Assembly: GCF_022869805.1 (NCBI RefSeq)
Contig: NZ_CP094974.1
Span: 2,542,001 to 2,606,000 of the forward strand
Direction: 5' to 3'
Origin: Halosolutus halophilus
GTDB lineage: Archaea > Halobacteriota > Halobacteria > Halobacteriales > Natrialbaceae
Length of the DNA: 64,000 bases
Made by a program: the position numbers and the translations under genes. Shown in pieces: positions 54,719-63,522 of the stretch. The stretch's first letter is position 1. Every line of letters begins with the position of its first letter. The notes under the pieces are model-generated. The model made no database searches. It saw nothing but the letters and a program-made list of their open reading frames with translations, and was not told the DNA's origin.

Positions 54719-55693
54719 ATGAACGCGATCGTCCTGGCGGGCGGATACGCGACCCGATTGTGGCCAGTCACGAAGCACCGACCGAAAATGTTGCTCCCGA
54801 TCGGGGACACGACCGTGATTGATCGGACTTTCACGGAGCTCGAGGCCGACGACAGGATTTCGGACGTGTTCGTGAGCACGAACCGGCGGTTCGCGGACGA
54901 ATTCGAGGCGTACATCGAGTCGAGTCGGTACGAGAAACTCACGCTCACCGTCGAGGAGACGACTGGCGAGGACGAGAAACTCGGCGTCGTCGGTGCGCTG
55001 GCACAGCTCGTCGATCGCGAGGGCATCGACGAGGACACGATCGTCGTCGCCGGAGACAACCTGCTCAGCTTCGACGTCGGTGAGTTCGTCGATTTCTTCC
55101 AGTCGGCCGGTGGACCGACGATCGCGGCGTACGACGTGGGCAGCGTCGATCGAGCGACGTCCTACGGCGTCATCGAACTCGACGGGACCGTTCTCACAGA
55201 GTTCCAGGAAAAACCGGACGATCCGTCGAGCACGTTGGTCTCGATCGCCTGTTACGGGTTCCCCGCGGAGACCCTCTCCGAGCTCCGGACGTACCTCGAG
55301 CGAGGACACAATCCCGACGAGCCGGGCTGGTTCGTCAGATGGCTCCACGACCGGACCGACGTCCACGCGTTCACGTTCGAAGGGGCGTGGTTCGACATCG
55401 GCACGCCGGGGAGCTATCTGGACGCCCTCGCCTGGTACCTCGACGGGCGGACGCACGTCGCGGAAAGCGCGACTGTCGAACGGTCGACGCTCGGGGAGAA
55501 CGTCCAGATCATGGCGGGGGCCGAGATCGTCGACGCGAACCTTCGCAACTCGGTCGTCTTCCCGGAGACGACGATCCGCGACTGTGAGATCCGGTCGTCG
55601 ATCGTCGACCGCGAGAACACGCTCGTGGGGCTGGACCTCCAGGATGCGCTCATCGGCGCTCACACGCGGATCCTCACGGGAGGGGAGAGGTGA
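54719..55693 (+). CDS. Sugar-phosphate nucleotidyltransferase
   Basis: 324 residues. The N-terminal signature AIVLAGGYATRLWPVTKHRPKMLLPIGD is diagnostic for the NTP_transferase family (glucose-1-phosphate thymidylyl/uridylyl or mannose-1-phosphate guanylyl transferases); VVAGDNLLSFD binds metal, and FDIGTPGSYLDAL is the sugar loop. A left-handed beta-helix-like C-terminus (AESATVERSTLGENVQIMAGAEI) follows. Related to AglF in haloarchaeal N-glycosylation. It makes the activated sugar for the nearby glycosyltransferases. The alternative ATG 54692 adds nine residues. Confidence 0.9.
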   Translation: MNAIVLAGGYATRLWPVTKHRPKMLLPIGDTTVIDRTFTELEADDRISDVFVSTNRRFADEFEAYIESSRYEKLTLTVEETTGEDEKLGVVGALAQLVDREGIDEDTIVVAGDNLLSFDVGEFVDFFQSAGGPTIAAYDVGSVDRATSYGVIELDGTVLTEFQEKPDDPSSTLVSIACYGFPAETLSELRTYLERGHNPDEPGWFVRWLHDRTDVHAFTFEGAWFDIGTPGSYLDALAWYLDGRTHVAESATVERSTLGENVQIMAGAEIVDANLRNSVVFPETTIRDCEIRSSIVDRENTLVGLDLQDALIGAHTRILTGGER

Positions 55694-55767
55694 TCCACCC
55701 GCCGGATCCGTGGGAGCCGTCTCACAGCGGCTCGCGAAAGTCGTGACTGGACGACAGAATCGATCGC

Positions 55768-55776
55768 ATAACAATA
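55768..55776 (+). promoter_or_regulatory. ATAACAAT element upstream of phosphodiesterase 3
   Basis: ATAACAATA, 42 bp before ATG 55818, facing the gene. Confidence 0.5.
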
Positions 55777-55817
55777 CACGAAGCGGCACTGAAACAGCGT
55801 GTTAGAATACCACACAA

Positions 55818-57407
55818 ATGTCAGGTACGGAGCCCCCAACTGCGGCAGACCGCGCGTTCGTTCTCGGGATCGACGGAGTCCCCTGGGATCGACTGCAGAC
55901 CTGGATTGAGGCCGGAGAGTTGCCCAACTTCGGGACGCTCGTCGACGAGGGCGTCGGCTCGCCGCTCCGAAGCACGACCCCGCCGACGACTCCCCTCGCG
56001 TGGCCGTCCATCGCGACCGGCGTCTGGCCGGACAAACACGGGATATACGGGTTCCAGCGGCTGGAGTCCGACTACACGCAGCGCATGTACACGGGCGACG
56101 ATCGGACGCAGCCGGCGCTGTGGGACCTGCTCTCGCCGGCGATCGTCGGGAACGTCCCGATGACGTTCCCGGCTAGCGAGATCGACGGCTCGATGGTCTC
56201 GGGAATGCTGTCCCCCCGAGTCGACGAACGGAGTACGCATCCCGCGACCCTCGCCGACGAGATCGACGCTCACGTCCCCGAGTACGAGATCGGATTGAAC
56301 TGGCAGCGCTACTCCGGCGCGGAAACGGCGTTCAGGAACGACCTCGCCGCGCTCGTCGACGCTCGGCGAACGCTGATGAACAGGCTGATGAAGACGGAAG
56401 AATGGCGGTTGTTCTTTTTCGTCTACACGGCCCCGGACAGACTGCAGCACCTGATCTGGGACGACGAGGTCATGCTCGAACACTACAAACACCTCGACGA
56501 CATCCTCGGGGACGTGATCGAGTACACTGATCGTCGGGACGCGAACCTCTTCGTCGTCTCCGATCACGGCTTCGGTCCGATTTCGACGTTCGTCAATCTC
56601 AACACCATCCTCTCGAACAACGGACACCTCTCGCGACGGCGTCGAACCGCCGCGCAGCACTCGCTCGAGCGACTCGGGATCACGAAGTCCGCCCTGCTAG
56701 AGACGATCAAAACGCTCGGTATCGACAACGGACGGGTGGTCAACGCCCTCCCGAAATCACTCGTCGACCGGGTCGCGACGAACGTTCCTGGCGACCACGG
56801 ACTCTACGACGTCGACTTTTCGGAGACGGTCGCGTTCGCACACGGACCGGGTCACGTGTACATTAACGATAGCGACCGATTCGATCGGGGGATCGTGGCG
56901 CCGGCCGACGTGCCGTCGGTCAGACGGGAGCTACGATCGCTGTTTTCGACCGTCACCGATCCGGAAACCGGGGAGCGTGTACTGACCGTCTCCGACGGGG
57001 ACGACCTGTTCCCGACGGACGAGTCGTCTCCCGACCTCGTCGTCCTCGGTCGGGACGGCTATGAAGAAAAGACGAAACTCGCCGCCGACGTGTTCACCGC
57101 CGCCGGCGCAAAAGCGGCGGGGCACCGGAGTCGAGGCGTGTTCTTCGCTCGAGGACCGGGAATAGCGACGTCAGACTCCGCTACGGAGCTGTCCGTCGTG
57201 GACGTGGCACCGACACTCCTGCACAGCATCGGCGAGCCGGTTCCGGAAGCCGTCGACGGAACCGTTCGAACGGATCGGCTCGCCGTCGACGCATCGCCGA
57301 CGACGCGATCTCTCGCGGACCGCGACGGCGACGACGGCGACGACGTTGCGGACGACGACTTCGACGACGTGGAGGAGCGACTCCGCGGACTCGGATACAT
57401 GGGTTGA
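55818..57407 (+). CDS. Alkaline-phosphatase-superfamily phosphodiesterase 3
   Basis: 529 residues, close paralogue of 32526 with the same motif order: D19 in VLGIDGVPW, PPTTPLAWPSIATG, KHGIYGFQRLE, FFVYTAPDRLQHLIWDDE, VVSDHGFGP and the tail DVEERLRGLGYMG. The shared WPDKHGIYGF block and the C-terminal acidic linker before the tail suggest the same kind of substrate. It follows the nucleotidyltransferase by 124 bp and is convergent with the GT4 gene. Confidence 0.88.
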   Translation: MSGTEPPTAADRAFVLGIDGVPWDRLQTWIEAGELPNFGTLVDEGVGSPLRSTTPPTTPLAWPSIATGVWPDKHGIYGFQRLESDYTQRMYTGDDRTQPALWDLLSPAIVGNVPMTFPASEIDGSMVSGMLSPRVDERSTHPATLADEIDAHVPEYEIGLNWQRYSGAETAFRNDLAALVDARRTLMNRLMKTEEWRLFFFVYTAPDRLQHLIWDDEVMLEHYKHLDDILGDVIEYTDRRDANLFVVSDHGFGPISTFVNLNTILSNNGHLSRRRRTAAQHSLERLGITKSALLETIKTLGIDNGRVVNALPKSLVDRVATNVPGDHGLYDVDFSETVAFAHGPGHVYINDSDRFDRGIVAPADVPSVRRELRSLFSTVTDPETGERVLTVSDGDDLFPTDESSPDLVVLGRDGYEEKTKLAADVFTAAGAKAAGHRSRGVFFARGPGIATSDSATELSVVDVAPTLLHSIGEPVPEAVDGTVRTDRLAVDASPTTRSLADRDGDDGDDVADDDFDDVEERLRGLGYMG

Positions 57408-57477
57408 GTTCGCGACGTCGCTGCCGGCCGACTGCGGACGGCTCCGAGAGTCGATCCGCCTTCTCCGTCCGGCGCGA

Positions 57478-58722
57478 TTAGCCGCTCGTTCGATCGGCGT
57501 GTGACACCGCAGTCGGCCGTGCCGGCTGTCCCTCCGCCGTCATCGTCGCGAGGATGCGCCGCCAGTCGGCGCGCGCCTGGTCCATCGAGAACAACGAACG
57601 CACCGCCGTCGCGGCGGCTGCGATCGATCGTCGGTTCTCGGGGTCGTCCAGACAGCGTTCCATCGCGTCGGCGAACGACGCCGGATCGCGATCTCCGACG
57701 ACCACCCCGTTCTCGCCGTCGTCGACGACGTCCGGGATCGAGCCGACCGCCGGCACGATCGGGGCCAGTCGGGTCGCCATCGCTTCGATCAGCACCAGCG
57801 GGAGCGCGTCCCGGCGGGACGTGAGCACGAACGTTCGAGACCGATGATAGTAGTCTGCCGGGTCGTCGACCCAGCCCGGAAGGTCGACCCGATCGGTCAG
57901 GCCGTAGTCGTCGAGCGTCGTCCTGACGGTCGAACGAAGCGGCCCATCGCCGACCATGACTGCCCGGATCTCGTGCCCTGCGTCGTCGAGCATCGCCAGT
58001 GACTCGACGAATCGAACGGGATCTTTCTCGTCACTGAATCGACCGATCCACACGAAGTCGTACTCGGCCTCCGCGTGCTCCTCCCGAGGGCGGTACCGGT
58101 CGGTATCGATCGCGTTCGTCAGGATCTCGATCCGACGCTCGGAGACGCCGTACCGGGCGAGTGCTTCGGCGTGGGCGCTGCCGGGCACGGAGACGACGTC
58201 GAACTGCCCGAACGCCCACCGGGGCACCGCACCGTACCACTGTCGTGCGTGGTGGTCGAGGTCGATACCGATGATCCCCAGGTGGGCGGGGTAGCCACAG
58301 AGCAGTTTCAGTGCGAGCGCGTAGAACCCGTAGGGAACGAGCGAAATAGAGACAACCGCGTCGTACTCGTTCCGGTACCCCTCGTAGAGGGCGAGGAAAA
58401 ACAGGAGGACGATTCGAAGGAGTCGCGGCCCGACGTCCGGTACTCGGACGTAGGTCGCCGATTCGATCTTGTACGCCGGATCGAGACAAACCAGGGTCGT
58501 TTCCCCGGCGACCTCGGCGAGTGGGCCGTAGTGTTGTTCGTTTTTGTGACCCAGCCCCGTCAGGACGAGCACTCGCTGCTCGTCGGCCACCCTGGCTTCG
58601 GCCCGTTCCGTCCGACGCCGCCGAGACCCGAACGGTATCGACGACCGATCGCTCCTGCTGGTCGAGGCAGTTCCGCCGGACTCGTCCGTCGTCGGGTCGG
58701 CGATCGATTCGGAACTAGTCAT
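57478..58722 (-). CDS. Glycosyltransferase family 4 protein
   Basis: 414 residues. GT-B fold with a C-terminal GT4 domain: FVWIGRFSDEKDPVRFVESLAML, AVMVGDGPLRSTVRTTLDDYGL, VDLPGWVDDPADYYHRSRTFVLTSRRDALPLVLIEAMATRLAPIV; the E-x7-E type Glu is in PLVLIEAMA. Start at ATG 58722, overlapping the stop of the alpha/alpha-barrel gene by 8 bp, so they are cotranscribed. It likely adds one sugar to the same glycan that the neighbouring genes build. Confidence 0.9.
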   Translation of the reverse strand: MTSSESIADPTTDESGGTASTSRSDRSSIPFGSRRRRTERAEARVADEQRVLVLTGLGHKNEQHYGPLAEVAGETTLVCLDPAYKIESATYVRVPDVGPRLLRIVLLFFLALYEGYRNEYDAVVSISLVPYGFYALALKLLCGYPAHLGIIGIDLDHHARQWYGAVPRWAFGQFDVVSVPGSAHAEALARYGVSERRIEILTNAIDTDRYRPREEHAEAEYDFVWIGRFSDEKDPVRFVESLAMLDDAGHEIRAVMVGDGPLRSTVRTTLDDYGLTDRVDLPGWVDDPADYYHRSRTFVLTSRRDALPLVLIEAMATRLAPIVPAVGSIPDVVDDGENGVVVGDRDPASFADAMERCLDDPENRRSIAAAATAVRSLFSMDQARADWRRILATMTAEGQPARPTAVSHADRTSG

Positions 58723-60097
58723 CGTCGGGTGCCGATCGACCGATGTCGACTCGTGAGCGGCCGCTTCGGTCGAGTTCGGCCTCTAACGGCGTCTCACTGG
58801 CCAGGAGGAACTCCGACAGCGCGTACGCCATCCACGCCTGGCACCACCGCATCAGCGTCACCCGTTTCGTGTGAAACCGGTACTTCCGATAGTAGAACTG
58901 TCCCTCGAGAACCTGCAGGTTCTCGAGTACCCACTGAAGGATCCGCTCTGCGAACTCGAGATCGCCTTCTCGCGTGAACACGAGCAGTCCCTGCGTGCTC
59001 GCGTGGATGTCCCGCGGATAGGCGTTCCGCTCGTCGAAGTTCGGTGCCCCGTTCGGCTCGAACAGCTCGGTTCGGTAGAACTCGAGTGCCGAATCCAGCG
59101 TCTCTGCGTACCGATCGGCGTCGATAACATCTCGGTATCGCTGGAACGATTCGATGATGAACCCGTTGTGGTGGTTGTCCATCGACAGGTGCGAGGCGTC
59201 TGCTGGAATCCGATAGGGCCAGCCGCCGAGATCGGTCTGTTGTGCGGCGACGTGGTCCAGAATCTTCGTCGCGCGGTCGCGGAGCTGTTCGTCCCCGAAG
59301 TACTCGTACAGATCGACGAGCATCTGTGCCCCGAGGGCGGCCGCGTTGAGCGTGTAGGAGTCCTCGGGATGATTCATGTGGTAATCGATCTTCGCGCCCT
59401 CCGGAACCTCCCGATAGTTCAGGTCTTCGATCAGGAACCACGTTGCCGATCGTGCGATCGCAGCGTATCGCTGGTCACCGCCGTCGACGCGAGCGGCGCG
59501 TAACAGCGCCTTGACCGCGTAGGTCGTGGAGACGATGTCCGCGTCGTTCGGAACGCCCTTGCAGTGCATGTGCTGGATCTCGTGGCGATGCCCTCCACAG
59601 AACCCGCTGTATCCGGTGCACTGTTCGTCGAGGAGCCACTCGACGAGGTGTTCGGCCTCCACGAGCGGGTCGAAATCGGGAGTCGGAGTTCGATCCGTGG
59701 TCGAGAGGACGTGGTAGTTTAGATTCGCCATCGAAAACAGCGCGACGCCTTTGTAATTTCGGCGGTGTTCGACGCGGAGGAGCGGTCTCACGTTCATCGG
59801 CGCCCGTTTGACGACCTCCTGGACCGCGAGGTTGAGCCACCTGTTCTCGATCGGAACGGCCGCGAGGAGTTTGCTGCTCATCCCGTCGCCGTAATCCGGA
59901 CCGGCGTAGTCCCGCTCTCGTGCATACTCGAGCGTCGCATCGAGGACGGAAACGTACCGGTCCAGGGGATGCGTCTCCGTCACCGATTCGCCGGGAGTGT
60001 CCGCCCTTCTCATCCCTGCGTCCTCCAGCTGGCTCTGTGAGGAGGCTGCTTTCAGTACCCGACCCACGTCGATATCCGAAATACTGTGAGACTGCAT
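58715..60097 (-). CDS. Alpha/alpha-barrel protein (glycosidase/cyclase-like)
   Basis: 460 residues with repeated helix pairs of a six-hairpin barrel: WLNLAVQEVVKRAP, YSGFCGGHRHEIQHMHCKG, STTYAVKALLRAARVDGG, QTDLGGWPYRIPADASHLSMDNHHNGFIIESFQRY. HNGFIIESF and the Asp/His-rich WPYRIP region could line an active site, as in GH88/GH105-like or AglQ-like proteins. Substrate unknown. Start at ATG 60097 because a TATA run lies about 28 bp upstream. Overlaps and precedes the GT4 gene. Some databases label relatives with unrelated names, which I would not trust. Confidence 0.7.
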   Translation of the reverse strand: MQSHSISDIDVGRVLKAASSQSQLEDAGMRRADTPGESVTETHPLDRYVSVLDATLEYARERDYAGPDYGDGMSSKLLAAVPIENRWLNLAVQEVVKRAPMNVRPLLRVEHRRNYKGVALFSMANLNYHVLSTTDRTPTPDFDPLVEAEHLVEWLLDEQCTGYSGFCGGHRHEIQHMHCKGVPNDADIVSTTYAVKALLRAARVDGGDQRYAAIARSATWFLIEDLNYREVPEGAKIDYHMNHPEDSYTLNAAALGAQMLVDLYEYFGDEQLRDRATKILDHVAAQQTDLGGWPYRIPADASHLSMDNHHNGFIIESFQRYRDVIDADRYAETLDSALEFYRTELFEPNGAPNFDERNAYPRDIHASTQGLLVFTREGDLEFAERILQWVLENLQVLEGQFYYRKYRFHTKRVTLMRWCQAWMAYALSEFLLASETPLEAELDRSGRSRVDIGRSAPDDD

Positions 60098-60117
60098 CTA
60101 TTGCCATCTAGAAAATT

Positions 60118-60132
60118 GTATATATTATTATA
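60118..60132 (-). promoter_or_regulatory. TATA box of the alpha/alpha-barrel gene
   Basis: AT-rich run GTATATATTATTATA centred about 28 bp before the start codon at 60097 on the minus strand; it supports that start. Confidence 0.55.
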
Positions 60133-60381
60133 CACTCGTTACCGTGCCTGTGACCGTCTGTTCGAGACGTACGACGATGGTATCCGGCGGTGAACGTCTC
60201 GATTCCGGTTCGAAGACGCCGTCAAACGTTCCGACAGAGCCCCGTTGAACGCGGACTCGGCAGATACTCGGTGGATTCGTCGAATCCGAGGGCCGAAATT
60301 GCTATACAGGCGATCGAGGTGGGATTGCGGCTACCCGATCCGCCCGTATTCCGATCGAATCGGGTGACCGCTGATGCGTCG

Positions 60382-61710
60382 TCATCCGCGCCGCCGTTTC
60401 GCCGTTATCAGCAATCCGATACAGAGGAGTGTGCCGACGGTCAGTCCGAGTCCGATCCCGTAGAGAGACGATGGGGCCGCTCCTTCGTTTTCCTGCGCCG
60501 GTGCGACGGTCACGGTCGAAAGCGACGTTACGTTCGCGGTGAAGCGATACGAGTCGCCGGATTCGTCACGAAGCGTCGTCGGCGATTCGGTCCACGTCTC
60601 CCCGTCCTGGACGTAGAGTGCCACTCGCTCCGGCTCTATCTCCCGGTCTTCCAGATACGATCCGTTGACGGTAAACGAAACGGTTGCTGCGGCGTCGCTG
60701 ATCCCCCCATCCGTCGTGATCGTCAGGTCGGTGAACGATTCGACCCCGTTCGGCGACGTCTTCGGGACGTCCGTTTGCCCGTTCACGAACGAAATCGATC
60801 CATCGGATTCGACGTCACGCAACTCGACCTCCTCGAACTCGATAGCGTCGTTCGACCCCGTCGTCGGCGTCACTGCCACGCGATCGTCTGGCTCCGCGCC
60901 CGTGACGGTCGCCGAGATCCCGTCGTCGGTTCGTTCGTACGACACAGATGGATCGTCGCAGGTTCCGGTCCTGATCGTGACCGGTTCGTCCATCGACAGG
61001 GTCGTCCGATCGGGGTCCTCCGCGCTGCCGGAGAGCGCCTCCCACTCCGTGAGTTCCCCGTCCTCGAAGTAGTCGGGATCGTGCAGGTCGTCGTTGTCGT
61101 AGTGTTCCGCGTCCTCGTTGAACGCTGGATGAATCGTCACGGCAAAGTCGTCGTCGAGGCCACCCCGGATCGCCCCGCCGTCGGTGCGACTCTCGGACCA
61201 GATCCAGGATGCGCCGGCGTACCGTTCGCCGCGATACCACTCTACCATGTTCGTTTCACCGTCGTAGAGGTCGTCTTGAACGACCCACTCGGCGTCGCTC
61301 GGAAGACCGACGATGTCGAACGTCACGACGCCGCCGCTCGTCTCACCGCCCAGCCGGTCGTGTACCATCACCAGGCTCGTTCCGTTCGTGCCTTCGTGAA
61401 GAAAGAGGATGCTCGTGTCGTCCTCCTGAAGGTGCGTCGTCCCGTGCGAGCTATACCGTCGTTCGACGTCCTCTGGGTGCGTCTCGTGATTCCGATAGTC
61501 GTAGAACTCTTCGATCGATTCACCGGACTGCAGCGGTTCGATTCGCCGGCACTCCCCGCCCTGTTCGAGGACGTACGAATCGCTCGGCTGGACGGTAGAC
61601 GACGTCGACGCCACGGCAGTCCCGGTCGCGGGTTGGTGTATCGTCGCGACCGTTCCACTACAGATCAGCGCGATCGCGGTGATCAACGCGATCAGTGTTC
61701 GTACTTTCAT
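60382..61710 (-). CDS. Secreted one-TM surface protein A
   Basis: 442 residues. Sec-type signal (RTLIALITAIALICSGTVAT), extracellular acidic beta-rich domain, and a C-terminal TM helix (LYGIGLGLTVGTLLCIGLLI) followed by KRRR, so the body faces outside. A conserved N-terminal block (GECRRIEPLQSGESIEEFYDYRN ... YSSHGTTHLQEDDTS) recurs in the protein that begins at 63523. Family unknown; possibly S-layer-associated or a carrier for the glycan. ATG 61710. Confidence 0.8.
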   Translation of the reverse strand: MKVRTLIALITAIALICSGTVATIHQPATGTAVASTSSTVQPSDSYVLEQGGECRRIEPLQSGESIEEFYDYRNHETHPEDVERRYSSHGTTHLQEDDTSILFLHEGTNGTSLVMVHDRLGGETSGGVVTFDIVGLPSDAEWVVQDDLYDGETNMVEWYRGERYAGASWIWSESRTDGGAIRGGLDDDFAVTIHPAFNEDAEHYDNDDLHDPDYFEDGELTEWEALSGSAEDPDRTTLSMDEPVTIRTGTCDDPSVSYERTDDGISATVTGAEPDDRVAVTPTTGSNDAIEFEEVELRDVESDGSISFVNGQTDVPKTSPNGVESFTDLTITTDGGISDAAATVSFTVNGSYLEDREIEPERVALYVQDGETWTESPTTLRDESGDSYRFTANVTSLSTVTVAPAQENEGAAPSSLYGIGLGLTVGTLLCIGLLITAKRRRG

Positions 61711-62143
61711 AATCTTGGTACTGTGAGTATCGTCTCGACACTGATCGGGACGTTCGTGTTCTCATGGCCCGACAGTCTCGCGCGTAGGGTCACGATCGGA
61801 CCATCGCTTCACACGTACTTTGTAAGGAATCTATTTCCGTCATCCGCGATGATCGGTTTCGATCAAAACCGGTCGAGTCGCGCCCGGAGTGAACGTCTAG
61901 GCTCGCGTTACGGCAGACCGAACCGGAACGGGGGACGTCCCGAAGGCTGGCCGTTCTCGTCGGTCTCGTCGAAACCCGTTGCGGGGCAAACGGAGGCCTA
62001 ACGGAACGATCGAACTGAGTCGGTTGCCAGCCCTGTCACGACGTTCTACTCCTGAAACGATGGGCGACTTCTCCCTTCGAACGCCGTTACCCGACGACTA
62101 ACAATAGATGGCACTGTTGAGCAGTCGATAATTGATACATCCT
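61711..62143. other. Divergent region between surface protein A and DUF1616 gene
   Basis: 433 bp. It includes the ATAACAAT-type site for the DUF1616 gene (62098). A minus-strand TTACAAAG (about 61818) is a variant facing protein A. No gene seen. Confidence 0.35.
62098..62106 (+). promoter_or_regulatory. CTAACAATA element upstream of the DUF1616 gene
   Basis: TAACAATA, 38 bp before ATG 62144. Confidence 0.5.
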
Positions 62144-63373
62144 ATGAAAGACGTTCTGTTCAAACCGTTCGCAGTAATACAGCGACGAAGCAGGTCGCTG
62201 CTCGCCGGAGCGCCAGTCGACCTGCTTCTCACGGGTGTATTCGTATTCGTCGCGACCGTCCTGCTGGCCGTCGTGGACGTCTCGTCACAACTCGTGCGCG
62301 CAGCGATCGGCTTTCCGTTGTTGTTCCTCGTTCCGGGATACGTAACGGTCTCGATGTTGTTTCCGCGGGAAACCCCGGCTCGGGGAACCGTGGCGGACAC
62401 GTCGTTACTCGTCACGCAAACCCGGGCGATCAGCGATATCGAGCGTGCGGCGCTCTCGTTCGGACTGAGTTTTGCCCTGTTACCCCTTCTCGGACTGGTG
62501 ATCGCGGCCACTCCGTGGGGGTTTACGCAACCGGTCGTCGTCGGAACGGTCAGTTGTTTCGCGCTGATCGGCGCCTCTATCGCGACCGCTCGGCGGCTAC
62601 TGATCGCCCGGGCTTATCGATACGAAGTACAGTTCGGTCGTCGACTCGAGGCCCTGCATGCGGCGATCTTCGACACGAAATCGACGATTCACACCGCCGT
62701 CAACGTCGCCCTCGTGCTCAGTATGCTGCTCGCGCTCACGTCCGTCGGCTACGCGCTCATGGCCCCGCAACAGGGCGAACAGTACACCAGCCTTCAACTG
62801 CTCACGGAGAACGAGTCCGGTGAACTCGTCGCATCGGGATATCCGGAGGAGATCCAACCGGGCGAATCGATCCCGCTCGTCATCGGGGTCGAAAACCAGG
62901 AACAGGAAGACATGAATTACACCGTCGTCGTCCAGGAACAGCGTATCGAGGACGGCGAGGTCGTCGAGAGAACGGAGTTGCGACGGATCGATTACATCGT
63001 CAATGACGGCGGTACCGCATACGGTGAGCGCGATATCACGCCCACCACTGCGGACGGCCCCGTTCGGATTTCGATCCTCCTGTACCAGAACGAGGTTCCC
63101 GATTCGCCCACCCAGGAGAACGCCTATCGGTACACTCACATCTGGACCGAGGTGACCGATTCGGCCGGCGCAGACGCGGCTGAGAGCGACGAGGTCGACG
63201 ATGCCGGTGGTGAAGAAGGCGGAGAGGACGAGGACGACGGTGAAGGGGTCGACGAAGAGGAGGACGAGGTCGACGATGGCGGTGGTGAAGAAGGCGGAGA
63301 AGGCGATGGCGGTGGTGAAGAAGGCGGAGAAGACGAGGACGGTGAAGGGGACGAAGAGGATGAAGACGAGTGA
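62144..63373 (+). CDS. DUF1616 membrane protein with acidic repeat tail
   Basis: 409 residues. TM helices near 25-45, 50-75, 105-130, 135-155 and 190-205 are followed by an external DUF1616 domain (PGESIPLVIGVENQEQEDMNYTVVVQEQR ... ILLYQNEVPDSPTQENAYRYTHIWTEV). DUF1616 proteins are common in haloarchaeal glycosylation and EPS loci. The last 60 residues are almost only Gly, Glu and Asp, coded by three 26-bp repeats. ATG 62144 (MKDVLFKPF) is the start; an upstream TTG is less likely. A degenerate copy lies at 44729-45033. Confidence 0.85.
   Translation: MKDVLFKPFAVIQRRSRSLLAGAPVDLLLTGVFVFVATVLLAVVDVSSQLVRAAIGFPLLFLVPGYVTVSMLFPRETPARGTVADTSLLVTQTRAISDIERAALSFGLSFALLPLLGLVIAATPWGFTQPVVVGTVSCFALIGASIATARRLLIARAYRYEVQFGRRLEALHAAIFDTKSTIHTAVNVALVLSMLLALTSVGYALMAPQQGEQYTSLQLLTENESGELVASGYPEEIQPGESIPLVIGVENQEQEDMNYTVVVQEQRIEDGEVVERTELRRIDYIVNDGGTAYGERDITPTTADGPVRISILLYQNEVPDSPTQENAYRYTHIWTEVTDSAGADAAESDEVDDAGGEEGGEDEDDGEGVDEEEDEVDDGGGEEGGEGDGGGEEGGEDEDGEGDEEDEDE
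63200..63330 (+). repeat. 26-bp direct repeats coding the acidic tail
   Basis: GATGCCGGTGGTGAAGAAGG..., 26 bp long, occurs at 63200-63225 (one base different), 63275-63300 and 63305-63330. The last two are 30 bp apart. All three are in frame, so copy changes would only alter the length of the Gly/Glu tail. Confidence 0.8.
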
Positions 63374-63452
63374 CAGCATCCGTGCCACGATCGTCTCCGT
63401 TCGCCCCGATCCGTGGTCCAACCGGGAATTCGAATTTTGACTAATCGACCAC

Positions 63453-63461
63453 ATAACAATA
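63453..63461 (+). promoter_or_regulatory. ATAACAATA element upstream of surface protein B
   Basis: ATAACAATA, 62 bp before ATG 63523. Same core as the sites of the DUF1616 and phosphodiesterase 3 genes. Confidence 0.5.
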
Positions 63462-63522
63462 GGCCGATGGGGGGCAGTCCGGAGTATCGAACCCTTGAGG
63501 TACGTAACACGTCGTCAAACCC

